Source: Bacteroides sp. (GTDB taxonomy: Bacteria > Bacillota > Clostridia > Lachnospirales > Lachnospiraceae). Taken from it: DNA of 47,400 nucleotides. The notes below the pieces were generated by a model. That model had not been told where the DNA came from. It saw only the letters and a list, made by a program, of their open reading frames with translations, and did no database searches. The translations under genes and the position numbers were made by a program. This document shows positions 31,973-40,783 of the stretch, piece by piece. Position 1 is the stretch's first letter, and each line of letters begins with the position of its first letter. The stretch spans positions 39,120-86,519 of the forward strand of contig JAMPBO010000013.1 of the NCBI GenBank assembly GCA_023666705.1. Reading direction: 5' to 3'.

Positions 31973-33091
31973 TTAATATACCTTTACGGTACCACTCTTG
32001 CTTCCTACGCTAAATCTTGGTGATGTACTGTCATCACCGCTTACCTTAAAGAATACAGGAACACTCGTCTTGTTATCGACTGTTACCTTTACTCCATTTG
32101 TATCAGAAGAATCAACTCTTGCAGATGACTCTACATAAATCTTAAGATCTGTTGATGTGATTTCCTTCTTATATGACTTGTCTCCGATTGCATAGGTTAC
32201 GAAATTCTTTCCATCTTCCTCTGCTATGGTAATCGTAAGTGTCTCAACACTGTTTTCTGCACTTGTCACATAAGTATCTGAACCGCCTGATGATACGATA
32301 ATACCATCTGTGTTGTCATTGTTTGCATTGTTAAGAACAATCTTGATATCGTTGTTTGAAGCAAGGGATGCTCCATTGTCCTCATCATATGCATATGTTG
32401 TTGGTGATGCTGCACCCTCTCCGCCAAGGAAGATATTTGCCACACCATTCTTTACATCTACAGAAATCGTATCCGCCTTTCTGTCGCCGCCTGTCACACA
32501 GTAAGCGTTCATGGATACGGAACCATTATATACATCTGCCTCTGCATCATATGTGATGTTCAGACTATCTATGTTCATTCTGTATTTGTAATTCATTACA
32601 TAATCAACATACTCCTTGATGCCTTCATAGGAGCCTGTATAAGTAATTGGAAATGCTGCCTTATATGCAGTATAGGCTGCTGCTGATGCTACATCTTCTG
32701 TTCCCTCTGTTTCCTCTGCTGATGCTACCGTACCAAGAGAATAGAACTGCTCCGGTCTTCCAAGACCTACTGAGGCAACATCAAACTGTCTGTCACCCTC
32801 ATCCTTATTGATTCCCTTTACGAACATAACAGAGATTTCCTGATCAAGTGTTGCAGGAAAAACTGTCAGCTGCGTCTGAAATGCTTCACGAAATTCTTTT
32901 GTCTCGTCTATGTATCTTTGCTTATCCTGTGACTTTGCATACAGCTCGTCATATCTTGCCTGAAGTGTATCTACTTCTGCCTGAAGTGTATCCACTTCCT
33001 CCATGTTTGGCTTATATACATATAAGTATACCCCGCCTACCATAACTACGGCTAGTAAAACTAACAGTATGATTGTATTTCCCTTTGACAT
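31973..33091 (-). CDS. PilO-like assembly protein with a long C-terminal extension
   Basis: A 372-aa single-pass membrane protein: N-terminal helix (about 6-27, ILLVLLAVVMVGGVYLYVY), a coiled coil (about 32-75, EVDTLQAEVDTLQARYDEL), then a ferredoxin-like PilO domain to about 205 (GSYEGIKEYVDYVMNYKYRM is diagnostic), and an additional about 165-residue beta-rich, Asp/Asn/Ser-rich region ending VGSKSGTVKVY. Classical PilO stops near 200 residues. AAGGAGG precedes the ATG. It lies directly after the PilM-PilN fusion, its expected partner in the inner alignment complex that links cytosolic PilB to the growing pilus. Confidence 0.75.
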   Translation of the reverse strand: MSKGNTIILLVLLAVVMVGGVYLYVYKPNMEEVDTLQAEVDTLQARYDELYAKSQDKQRYIDETKEFREAFQTQLTVFPATLDQEISVMFVKGINKDEGDRQFDVASVGLGRPEQFYSLGTVASAEETEGTEDVASAAAYTAYKAAFPITYTGSYEGIKEYVDYVMNYKYRMNIDSLNITYDAEADVYNGSVSMNAYCVTGGDRKADTISVDVKNGVANIFLGGEGAASPTTYAYDEDNGASLASNNDIKIVLNNANNDNTDGIIVSSGGSDTYVTSAENSVETLTITIAEEDGKNFVTYAIGDKSYKKEITSTDLKIYVESSARVDSSDTNGVKVTVDNKTSVPVFFKVSGDDSTSPRFSVGSKSGTVKVY

Positions 33092-33108
33092 ATATATATC
33101 CCTCCTTT

Positions 33109-34758
33109 TTACTCTGCCGATTCTGTCGTTTCTTCTGTTGCACCCGCCTCTGCTGCTGCAGCTTCTTCTTCCATCATCTGCAAGAGCTGGGCATACGGAT
33201 TTGTATAAACACAGGTTACGGTAAACTCATATGTTATGGTCTGCGTACCCTCATCTGTTCTTTTTGCAATACTTGCAACATAAGCATCTTCGATGCAGTC
33301 CATCGTCTTAAGCTGCACAATAAAATCTGCAATGGAGTCATAATCCGTTGATACACATGGCATAGATACACCTTCATTTGCTGAGCTAAAGCCTGACACA
33401 GTAACTGTAGTCGGTATCTTGTTCTCGAGCTGTGTAATAAACTCTCTCATGTTTTCGTTCAACTGATATGTTGCCATATACATAGCTGTGATATCTGCCA
33501 ACTCTGCCTGTGCCTGATCGTGCTCTGTAATAATCTGCTCAATATCAGCAACGCCTGCAATCTTGGTATTTAAGTTATCCCGCTCTGCTTCCTTATCAGA
33601 CTTTGCCTTGATGGAGTAGAACGCAAGACCTGCTGCTCCGATTGCTGCAATAACAACCAGTGCAACAAATGGCACCAAACTGATTTCTCCACTGGATCCC
33701 TTTGCCGCAGCCTCAATTGTCTCAAAGCCCATTGGGGCAAAAGCAGCACCAATTGGAGCCACCAGATATACAGGGTTATATACCTTAAGGTCAATGCTTG
33801 GGTCAAACTTGATATTGTAAAGACTGTCCATAATACGTACATTTACGTTTAACTGTATTTTGAACAATCCATCAATTCCTTTTATCAGTGCTCCATCACC
33901 TGTAAGGAACACATCATCAATCGGCTTATCCGGATTCTTTGATGCATAGTAGTCCATGACACGTCCGATGTTGTTAATCAGATACCGGAAAGCTCCCGTA
34001 GCTTCATTGTCATCAAAGTCTACGGTTATCATTCTGTCGTTTTGCAGTAATGTCATGGCAGTCGTCGCATCGACGCCCTTATCATCCATAACAACATTTA
34101 CAACAGAGTTTGTACCATATGGTACGGTTCTTTGAAGCAGAAGGTTGTCGCCCTGAACGATATTCAGTACGGTTGCCTCGCTTCCTAACTGGATTACCAT
34201 TGTTGTGGTATTTGCAGCAGTCTGTGTCTTGATGAGCTGGAGCATGGAGTTTCCAATGTAGTCCAGTGCCACAACATTCAGTCCTGCCATGGAAGCCAAG
34301 TCATAATAAGACTTCACAATCTGTGCAGGAGCTGCTACCGCAAGAACTCTTAACTGCTTGTTATTCTCCTCGTCTGTTACCGTTTCAAGAACAGAGTGAG
34401 AAACCACATAATCCTCTATATTGACAGGGAAATACTCCTGGGAGTTTGCATTTATGATTCCTCTGATTTTGTTCTCCTTTACGAAAGGTATAATAACCTC
34501 TCTGTTTACTATCTTTGTAGAAGAAAGAACGAATATTGCATTCTTGTTTGAAATTCCCCTACTGGACAGCTGGTCCCGAATAGCCGCCGCTATTCTGTCA
34601 GGCTCCTTGATGATACCATCCTCATAGGCATCCTCAGGAGTTTCAAATATGATTACATTGTGAATGTTCGTCTGCTTTTTCTGAGAAGCAGTCAACTCAA
34701 TAATTGTAATACTTTCATTTGTGATATCAATGGATAACACTTTATTGATTTTTGCCAT
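33109..34758 (-). CDS. pilM: PilM-PilN fusion protein
   Basis: A 549-aa protein joining two normally separate pilus assembly components. Residues 1-about 345 are the actin-like PilM fold (LSIDITNESITIIEL phosphate-1 motif, VVALDYIGNSML, VIQLGSEATVLNI, DDVFLTGDGALIKG). A transmembrane helix at about 360-383 is preceded by EISLVPF, reminiscent of the INLLP motif at the PilN N-terminus that binds PilM. A PilN-like coiled coil and ferredoxin fold follow (about 385-525), and the chain ends in an acidic Glu/Ala tail. GGGAGG precedes the ATG. The fusion would make a permanent PilM-PilN complex at the membrane. The first part of a PilMNO platform, with PilO-like protein next. Confidence 0.85.
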   Translation of the reverse strand: MAKINKVLSIDITNESITIIELTASQKKQTNIHNVIIFETPEDAYEDGIIKEPDRIAAAIRDQLSSRGISNKNAIFVLSSTKIVNREVIIPFVKENKIRGIINANSQEYFPVNIEDYVVSHSVLETVTDEENNKQLRVLAVAAPAQIVKSYYDLASMAGLNVVALDYIGNSMLQLIKTQTAANTTTMVIQLGSEATVLNIVQGDNLLLQRTVPYGTNSVVNVVMDDKGVDATTAMTLLQNDRMITVDFDDNEATGAFRYLINNIGRVMDYYASKNPDKPIDDVFLTGDGALIKGIDGLFKIQLNVNVRIMDSLYNIKFDPSIDLKVYNPVYLVAPIGAAFAPMGFETIEAAAKGSSGEISLVPFVALVVIAAIGAAGLAFYSIKAKSDKEAERDNLNTKIAGVADIEQIITEHDQAQAELADITAMYMATYQLNENMREFITQLENKIPTTVTVSGFSSANEGVSMPCVSTDYDSIADFIVQLKTMDCIEDAYVASIAKRTDEGTQTITYEFTVTCVYTNPYAQLLQMMEEEAAAAEAGATEETTESAE

Positions 34759-34806
34759 TCCTTATAGCCTCCCTCGCTAATCAGTGATTTTAAAATAATT
34801 GGTGGA

Positions 34807-35568
34807 TTATAAAAATGTCCACATACTCAGGTACCAGCTTACAAGCTGCTCACCCCATATCATTGCTATATATACGCCCATAGATAAATATGGACCAAAA
34901 GCCAACACCCGGTCAGCTTTCTTAACAGCCATCAATGTCAGATGTATCACCGAACCAAGCACACATCCGGACAAAAATGCTATAATATTAAGCTGCCAGC
35001 CCAATAGTAAGCCGGTTGCCGCCATAAGCTTTATGTCACCACCACCCATCGCCCTTCCCCGCGAAACAAGAAGCAGCAATAATAAAAAACCGCTGACCGC
35101 AAATAAACCGATTACATACTGACTCCAGTTACCAATATCGGTAACAAGTCTAATCAGACCTAAAAGAAAAATAAAAATGTTAAATCCCGGTGGGATTTCC
35201 TTTGTACGCCAGTCTATAAAGCTAAGCGCAATCAAGGCAGAAGTACACAGGCAGTAAAGTATCGTATCGATTGAAAGTCCGCATGCGAGGTACAAGACGG
35301 TGTACAGCAATCCATTTAGTCCTTCTACTATTGGATACTGACACGATATATGCACTTTACAATACCTGCACTTTCCACCTAAAAACAAATAACTGAATAA
35401 TGGAAACAGATCATACCACGCAAGGGTATGTCCGCACTCCATACAATGAGACCTCTCTCTCGCCAGACTCTCCTTCAACGGAGTACGTAGTATCACAACA
35501 TTCAGGAAACTTCCGATTACAATGCCATATATAAAAAATATAACAGAAAAAATCAGTGTTTCCATCAT
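34807..35568 (-). CDS. pilD: prepilin peptidase / N-methyltransferase (A24 family)
   Basis: A 253-aa polytopic membrane protein. The N-terminal cytosolic part holds the two zinc CxxC pairs (CMECGHTLAWYD and CRYCKVHISCQYP), and the aspartyl protease residues are in SFIDWRTKEIP and MGGGDIKLMA. It cleaves prepilins after Gly and methylates the new N-terminus, so it should process the pilins encoded on both sides. The start has no strong ribosome site (CTGGAAAC before two consecutive ATG codons). The hairpin at 35609-35632 separates it from pilA, and both features should keep its level well below that of the pilin. Confidence 0.93.
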   Translation of the reverse strand: MMETLIFSVIFFIYGIVIGSFLNVVILRTPLKESLARERSHCMECGHTLAWYDLFPLFSYLFLGGKCRYCKVHISCQYPIVEGLNGLLYTVLYLACGLSIDTILYCLCTSALIALSFIDWRTKEIPPGFNIFIFLLGLIRLVTDIGNWSQYVIGLFAVSGFLLLLLLVSRGRAMGGGDIKLMAATGLLLGWQLNIIAFLSGCVLGSVIHLTLMAVKKADRVLAFGPYLSMGVYIAMIWGEQLVSWYLSMWTFL

Positions 35569-35608
35569 GTTTCCAGGGTCCCTTCTTAAGATTTTAAATA
35601 CAGCTAAA

Positions 35609-35632
35609 TTCCACCTGGCGAATCAGGTGGAA
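35609..35632 (-). terminator. hairpin after pilA, partial terminator or mRNA stabiliser
   Basis: A perfect 9-bp GC-rich stem (TTCCACCTG / CAGGTGGAA, 6-nt loop) lies 22 bp after the pilA stop. On the minus strand it is followed by only TTTAG, so termination should be incomplete. That would leave abundant pilA mRNA and lower levels of the assembly genes downstream. Confidence 0.7.
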
Positions 35633-35653
35633 CTTAACTATACTATAATCAGC

Positions 35654-36202
35654 TTACTGATAATTCTTGTTGATTTCAGGAACAAGCTCATAACCGCCTG
35701 TTACTGCTCCAGTAGAAGCGTTAATTGTAGGCTCAGTGTTAGTACCAAGTATAACCTTAACCTGACCAGTTCCTGTACATGCAACATACCATGTAGTTGG
35801 TGCACCTATTGTTGAGTCAGCAGCTTTCTTATACTTAATCTTTGGAACGCTCTCACTGAGGTTCTTGAAGATCTCGTCTACAGCCTCTGCCTGTGTTGTT
35901 GTTGCGTTAGAAACCCATGTAACATTAGTAACTGCAACACCTGCTGCAGAAGTAGAACCAGGAGTAAGCTTAAGAACAGGCTTGTTAGTCGTGCTTGTCA
36001 AGGATGCATAAGTATCCTCATTTGACATAGCTGTCTCAACTGCAGTCTTGATTGTCTTAGCAGCTGAAAGATCATTTGACTTTCTTGACTTATCAATGTA
36101 TCTGATAAGTGCTGGTGCAATTGCTCCTGCAAGGATAGCCATAATAGCTATAACAATGATAAGCTCTACGAGTGAGAAACCTTTGTTGTTTGTTTTCTTC
36201 AT
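35654..36202 (-). CDS. pilA: major type IV pilin
   Basis: A 182-aa prepilin. The short leader MKKTNNKG is followed by FSLVELIIVIAIMAILAGA: Gly-1, Phe+1 and Glu+5 are all present, with the hydrophobic N-terminal helix extending to about 55. The head is small and rich in Thr, Ala and Val (TTNKPVLKLTPGSTSAAG), with a single Cys. AAGGAGAG lies before the ATG. Length, an optimal ribosome site and the flanking hairpin all fit the major subunit. It is processed by PilD encoded next and polymerised by PilB and PilC. A 13-bp palindrome and a GC hairpin lie in its leader. Confidence 0.92.
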   Translation of the reverse strand: MKKTNNKGFSLVELIIVIAIMAILAGAIAPALIRYIDKSRKSNDLSAAKTIKTAVETAMSNEDTYASLTSTTNKPVLKLTPGSTSAAGVAVTNVTWVSNATTTQAEAVDEIFKNLSESVPKIKYKKAADSTIGAPTTWYVACTGTGQVKVILGTNTEPTINASTGAVTGGYELVPEINKNYQ

Positions 36203-36231
36203 AAATAAATCTCTCCTTTTCTTTTTATTTT

Positions 36232-36281
36232 TGACATAATGTCATATATATGATATCAACCCACCGTCCTCGCCCAGTGGG
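36232..36281 (-). promoter_or_regulatory. palindrome and hairpin in the pilC-pilA gap
   Basis: TGACATAATGTCA (36232-36244) is a perfect 13-bp palindrome, and CCCAC / GTGGG (36260-36264 and 36277-36281) can form a GC hairpin. No good -10/-35 pair was found in this 91-bp gap, so an RNA processing or protein-binding site is as likely as a promoter. Confidence 0.35.
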
Positions 36282-36293
36282 AGAAATCCGTTT

Positions 36294-37499
36294 TTAGTAG
36301 CTGTCGATAGCGTCGTACATACTAAGCATTGGTGAGTAAATTGCAAGTACGATACCGCCGACGGTAACACCCATGACAACGATAATCATAGGCTCCATCA
36401 TGGCTGTCAGTGCATCAGTTGCATTGTTTACTTCCATTTCATAGTAATCTGCAACCTTATCCATCATATCCTCAATGTTACCTGTTTCCTCTCCAATCTT
36501 TGTCATCTGTGACAACATCGGTGGAAAAATCTCCATATCCCTTATCGGCTTTGAAAGCGGCACACCCTTGGCAACCTGTACCTTGGCATCCAGCAAGCCT
36601 TCTCTTATAATCTTGTTATTCTGCATCCTTGCAACCTGCTCGATGGCATCCATCAGCGGAACACCTGAACCCATCAATGTACTTAAAGTTCTTGCAAATG
36701 TCGCTGCCGCCGACTTGATGGTAAGGTTTCCAAACAATGGAGCCTTAATTGCTATGGATGAGTAAAGCTGTGCTCCCGTGTTTGTCTTGCCATACTGTAC
36801 AAGTGCAAATACAATTGCCGCTATGACAAGGGCAAGTACAATGCCGTGGTGCTGCAGGAAGCTACTGAAATCAACCAGCATCTGCGTTGGCTTTGGAAGC
36901 TCTGAACCCAAATCCTCAAACATGTCTGCAAATGTAGGAACAACTCCTACAAGAAGTACAACGACTACCGCTATAACGACAACCAGTATAACGATAGGAT
37001 ATGTCATGGCACCCTTGACCTTCGACTTTAACTTGTTTGCATTTTCAAAGTGGGTAGTCAGTCTGTCAAAGGATGTCTCCAAACTACCTGAAATCTCACC
37101 TGCCGCAACCATGTTGATAAATATCGGTGGGAACACCTTAGGGTTTAGCCTGAACGCATCTGCCAAGGTACCACCCTTTTGTACATATCCCTGTGCTTCC
37201 CTGATTGCTCTTTGGAGCGTCTTGTTGTCAAGCTGCTCGCCCATCATTTCAAGTGCCTGTATGATTGTAACACCTGCGTTCAACACGGCACCAAACTGTT
37301 TACAGAAGACTGCAAGATCCTGATCCTTGACCTTCTTGCCGCCGCCCTTCTTACCGCCGCTGCCTTGTTCTTTAATTTCCTGAACGATAAAGCCCTCAGA
37401 CTTCAGCTTTTCTCTTGCCTTGTCCTCACTTACGGCCTCCACGGTACCCTTCTTGGGTTTGCCGCTTTTGTCCATAACCTTGTAATTATATTGTGCCAT
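36294..37499 (-). CDS. pilC: pilus inner-membrane platform protein (GspF family)
   Basis: The start is at 37499 (MAQYNYKVMDKSGKPKKG), with GGAGG seven bases upstream; the longer frame to 37538 is not supported. A 401-aa protein with a N-terminal extension and two T2SSF domains (about 65-190 and 270-395), each starting with the family pattern (FCKQFGAVLNAGVTIIQALE and FARTLSTLMGSGVPLMDAIE). Three transmembrane helices are seen (about 168-190, 215-240, 370-395). PilC anchors the PilB and PilT motor to the membrane. A separate promoter lies upstream (37668-37696). Confidence 0.93.
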   Translation of the reverse strand: MAQYNYKVMDKSGKPKKGTVEAVSEDKAREKLKSEGFIVQEIKEQGSGGKKGGGKKVKDQDLAVFCKQFGAVLNAGVTIIQALEMMGEQLDNKTLQRAIREAQGYVQKGGTLADAFRLNPKVFPPIFINMVAAGEISGSLETSFDRLTTHFENANKLKSKVKGAMTYPIVILVVVIAVVVVLLVGVVPTFADMFEDLGSELPKPTQMLVDFSSFLQHHGIVLALVIAAIVFALVQYGKTNTGAQLYSSIAIKAPLFGNLTIKSAAATFARTLSTLMGSGVPLMDAIEQVARMQNNKIIREGLLDAKVQVAKGVPLSKPIRDMEIFPPMLSQMTKIGEETGNIEDMMDKVADYYEMEVNNATDALTAMMEPMIIVVMGVTVGGIVLAIYSPMLSMYDAIDSY

Positions 37500-37667
37500 C
37501 TCAATTCCTCCGACCCAAATTTTTTTGATAAGAAACATCGTTCCCTACCGCACACTTCTTCACGAAGCCTGCTAAAACCGAACTACAGTATCAAAGACAT
37601 TTTGTCCTTTTATAAAATCCTTATTTTTTAAAAATGAACAAAATGTAAACAATATGTATCTAAATTA

Positions 37668-37696
37668 ATAATACAACATTTCTTAATATTATGCAA
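37668..37696 (-). promoter_or_regulatory. internal promoter of the pilus operon, before pilC
   Basis: On the minus strand TTGCAT (37696-37691), a 17-bp spacer and TATTAT (37673-37668) lie in the AT-rich 331-bp gap between pilT and pilC. The start near 37661 would give a leader of about 160 nt. The remainder of the gap has imperfect TACAAT/ATTGTA inverted repeats near 37790-37825 but no gene. Confidence 0.6.
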
Positions 37697-37830
37697 TAAA
37701 AATAAATATTTTAAATATATTTTAGGCAATATTACCAATATGCAAAGGACTCGAATGACGCAAACCCTATCTATTGTGTTAATTTTCCTACAATTTGTTT
37801 GTTCAATTCTACCTTATATTGTAATTTACC

Positions 37831-38883
37831 TTACATTTGTTTCTTCATTGCTGACTGATCCTGTGCGTAAATGAGTGCATTGTCTCTTGTAATTGTGCCA
37901 TTTCTGTAAAGCTCCATAATGAAGTCATCCATGGTAACCATTCCCTGTGCCCTGCTTGTCTGTATGGAGGACTGAATCTGGTGCGTCTTCGCCTCACGAA
38001 TCAGGCTTCGGATCGCAGAGCTTGCAAGCATAACCTCAAAGGCTGCAACTCGTCCGTTTCCGTCGGCAGTCGGTATCAGTGACTGTGAGATAACTCCCTC
38101 CAAAACCATGGAGAGCTGTATACGTGTCTGTTGCTGCTGATGCGGCGGGAATACGTCAACAATACGGTCGATGGTTGATGCCGCACCAATTGTATGGAGT
38201 GTGGAGAAAACCAAGTGACCGGTCTCAGCAGCGGTTATGGCTGTAGAGATTGTCTCCAGATCTCTCATCTCTCCTACCAGTATGATATCAGGGTCCTCAC
38301 GAAGTGCAGCTCTAAGTGCATTTGCGTAGGATAGTGTATCCATACCGATTTCTCTTTGGTTTACAACCGACTTTTTGTGCTTGTGCACATACTCGATCGG
38401 GTCCTCAAGTGTTATAATGTGGTCTGTAAGATTTTCGTTTGCTTTGTTGATAATGGAAGCAAGCGTTGTTGATTTACCAGAGCCTGTAGGTCCTGTAACA
38501 AGTACAAGTCCTCTTTTCTTTTTGTAGAGCTGTACAACCGAATCCGGTATACCCAGCATATCCGGTCTCGGAATCTGCGTATCTACCTTTCTGTATGCAG
38601 CAGCCATGTTACCCCTGTCCATGAAGACATTTACACGGAAACGTCCTGTCTCTGCTGATGCATATGAGAAATCGACCTCGCCCCTTTCCTTAAGAATTGC
38701 TTTGTGTCTCTCATGCATGGTTGAGCCGATTGCCTCCGCAACATCCGCCGGTGCAAGCGGCGGAACCTCAACCTCAGTGAGCTTTCCATGTATACGAAGC
38801 TTCGGTGGTATGCCGCAAGCTATATGTACATCGGATGCATTTTGCTCCACCGCAAACGCAAGTAACTCCTTCATATCTAACAT
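37831..38883 (-). CDS. pilT: type IV pilus retraction ATPase
   Basis: A 350-aa secretion ATPase of the PilT type. The N-terminal PAS-like domain starts LLAFAVEQNASDVHIACG, followed by the RecA-like core with Walker A VTGPTGSGKST, Asp box (ITLEDPIEYVH), Walker B-like DPDIILVGEMRDLETIS and the His box (VFSTLHTIGAAS). It ends with the short C-terminal helices that follow AIRSLIREAK in PilT proteins. AAAAGGAGA precedes the ATG. It powers pilin depolymerisation and hence twitching or DNA uptake. Its presence implies retractile, not static, pili. It lies 78 bp after pilB. Confidence 0.95.
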   Translation of the reverse strand: MLDMKELLAFAVEQNASDVHIACGIPPKLRIHGKLTEVEVPPLAPADVAEAIGSTMHERHKAILKERGEVDFSYASAETGRFRVNVFMDRGNMAAAYRKVDTQIPRPDMLGIPDSVVQLYKKKRGLVLVTGPTGSGKSTTLASIINKANENLTDHIITLEDPIEYVHKHKKSVVNQREIGMDTLSYANALRAALREDPDIILVGEMRDLETISTAITAAETGHLVFSTLHTIGAASTIDRIVDVFPPHQQQQTRIQLSMVLEGVISQSLIPTADGNGRVAAFEVMLASSAIRSLIREAKTHQIQSSIQTSRAQGMVTMDDFIMELYRNGTITRDNALIYAQDQSAMKKQM

Positions 38884-38961
38884 TATATACCCATCTCCTT
38901 TTCGTGTATTTTGCTTTTATTTGTTGTGAATATTATATCTCTGGTTTCACTGCCTGTTATA

Positions 38962-40683
38962 TTAATATTCGTCACCTGTCTCGTATGTTATCTTTTTCAT
39001 CTCTGAAAGTGATGTAATGCCGTTCAAAACATGTTTTGCCGCACCCATCTTAAGGGTAAGCATACCTTCTTCCAATGCCTGTTTTTCGATGACATCCGCC
39101 GTTGACCCCTTTGCAATAACCGCCTGAAGCGATTTTGATACCGGCATCATCTCGTATACACCGATACGTCCCGAATACCCTGTATCTCCACAAAGTGTAC
39201 AGCCTGCTGGCTCATATACGATGACATCCTCGTCCATATCCTGTACGCCGAGTATCACCTTTTCGTCATCCTCTGCAAGTCTTGCCTGTTTGCACGAACC
39301 GCAAAGCCTTCTTACAAGTCTTTGTGCGATAACCCCCACAAGTGCGTCACCTGCAACGTATGGTTCAATTCCCATGTCTATGATACGGGTAACCGTAGAT
39401 GCAGCCGAGTTTGTATGGAGTGTGGATACAACCAAGTGTCCCGTGATAGCCGCCTGAACCGCGATACTTGCAGTCTCGCCATCACGAATCTCTCCTATCA
39501 TAATGATGTCAGGGTCCTGACGAAGTATGGAACGAAGTGCCGCGGCAAATGTCATCTCCGCCTTGACGTTAACCTGTACCTGATTGATACCATCGATATT
39601 TGCCTCCACAGGGTCCTCAACCGTGATAATGTTTACATCCTCTGTGTTAAGCTCACTGAGCGATGTATACAGTGTTGTTGATTTACCGGAACCTGTAGGT
39701 CCTGTAACAAGTATGATTCCATGCGGGTTACTGAGGATACCGTCAAATACCTTGAGCTCTTCCGGTCCAAATCCAAGGGCACTCTTAGGCTTTGTAAGAC
39801 CATCCTTGGAGGTAAGTCTCATAACCGTCTTCTCGCCATATACGGTTGGGAGCATGGAAACACGGACATCATACTCCCGTCTGTCAACCATGATGGTGAT
39901 ACGTCCATCCTGTGGTTTTCTTTTCTCGGCGATATCCATACCGCCTATGATTTTGATACGGGCACTGATTGCAGATAACAGACTGTAATCATATGTCATA
40001 ACCTGCTTCAAGGCACCGTCTATCCTGTATCTTACACGAACACTCATCTCCAACGGTTCAATATGTATATCAGATGCTCTTTGTCTGACTCCGCCCTCGA
40101 TAATCTGTTTTACAAGAAGAACGATAGGAGAATTTTCGATATCTTCGTTTAATGCTTCTTCTTCTGTTTCGGTTATGCCGTCAGCCTCACGCTCTTTTCT
40201 GTACTGCTCTGCAGCCTCCATTGCCTGTGCATTACCATAGTATTTTCCAATTGCCTCATTCAGGTCATCCTCCATGGCGAGCAACGGTTCTACCTGCGTG
40301 TTGGTTGCGATACCGATGTCATCCACTGCATTTAAATCCATCGGGTCAACCATTGCAACCCTGAGTACGTTCGGATTCATTTCATCATAGCCGATCGGTA
40401 TTGCCTTATACTTGTTGACAAGGTTCTCAGGAACAAGCTTCAGCACCTCTTCATCAAGCTTACATGCCTTAAGCTCTATGAAATCAATACCCATCTGAGT
40501 TGTAAGAACGGTAACAAGGAGGTCCTGACTGATCAGTCCAAGCTGCATGATGACATTACCAATCCGGCCGCCGTTTTCCTTTTGGTAGGCAAGTGCTTCC
40601 TGAAGCTCTTCTTCCGTTATTGCTCCTGCTTCCACAAGCAAATCACCTACACGAATTTTCTTTCTTCCACTAGTAATTCGCAT
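38962..40683 (-). CDS. pilB: type IV pilus assembly ATPase
   Basis: The start at 40683 (MRITSGRKKIRVGDLL) follows GAGAGGG; the longer frame to 40704 has no site. A 573-aa hexameric ATPase with an N-terminal MshEN domain (about 15-150, RVGDLLVEAGAITEEEL; such domains can bind cyclic di-GMP), then the core with Walker A VTGPTGSGKST, Asp box, Walker B DPDIIMIGEIRDGET and a zinc-binding tetracysteine region (RLCGSCKQA and GCTLCGDTGY). It drives pilin polymerisation. First gene of the pilus operon, with an extended -10 promoter directly upstream. Confidence 0.95.
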   Translation of the reverse strand: MRITSGRKKIRVGDLLVEAGAITEEELQEALAYQKENGGRIGNVIMQLGLISQDLLVTVLTTQMGIDFIELKACKLDEEVLKLVPENLVNKYKAIPIGYDEMNPNVLRVAMVDPMDLNAVDDIGIATNTQVEPLLAMEDDLNEAIGKYYGNAQAMEAAEQYRKEREADGITETEEEALNEDIENSPIVLLVKQIIEGGVRQRASDIHIEPLEMSVRVRYRIDGALKQVMTYDYSLLSAISARIKIIGGMDIAEKRKPQDGRITIMVDRREYDVRVSMLPTVYGEKTVMRLTSKDGLTKPKSALGFGPEELKVFDGILSNPHGIILVTGPTGSGKSTTLYTSLSELNTEDVNIITVEDPVEANIDGINQVQVNVKAEMTFAAALRSILRQDPDIIMIGEIRDGETASIAVQAAITGHLVVSTLHTNSAASTVTRIIDMGIEPYVAGDALVGVIAQRLVRRLCGSCKQARLAEDDEKVILGVQDMDEDVIVYEPAGCTLCGDTGYSGRIGVYEMMPVSKSLQAVIAKGSTADVIEKQALEEGMLTLKMGAAKHVLNGITSLSEMKKITYETGDEY

Positions 40684-40723
40684 ATACACATTCCCTCTCA
40701 TCATAATATAGTTAGTTGTTTAT

Positions 40724-40752
40724 ATTATACCACAAGACATGCTGTATGGGAA
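40724..40752 (-). promoter_or_regulatory. pilus operon promoter with extended -10
   Basis: On the minus strand TGGTATAAT (extended -10; hexamer at 40729-40724) has TTCCCA (40752-40747) 17 bp upstream. It lies in the 100-bp gap between the transporter gene and pilB. Confidence 0.65.
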
Positions 40753-40783
40753 GAAAAAATATAAATTGTTTTGGTGGAAACTT

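Noticed and set aside
32266-33351. Plus-strand frames opposite the PilO-like and PilM-PilN genes
   Set aside because: They are antisense shadows; the minus-strand proteins show clear family motifs.
20239-40683. Tad/Flp pilus or type II secretion system
   Set aside because: A PilT retraction ATPase, separate A24 peptidase with methyltransferase cysteines, PilM/PilN/PilO proteins and FxxxE pilins point to type IVa-like pili; no TadA-, TadE- or secretin-like gene is present.
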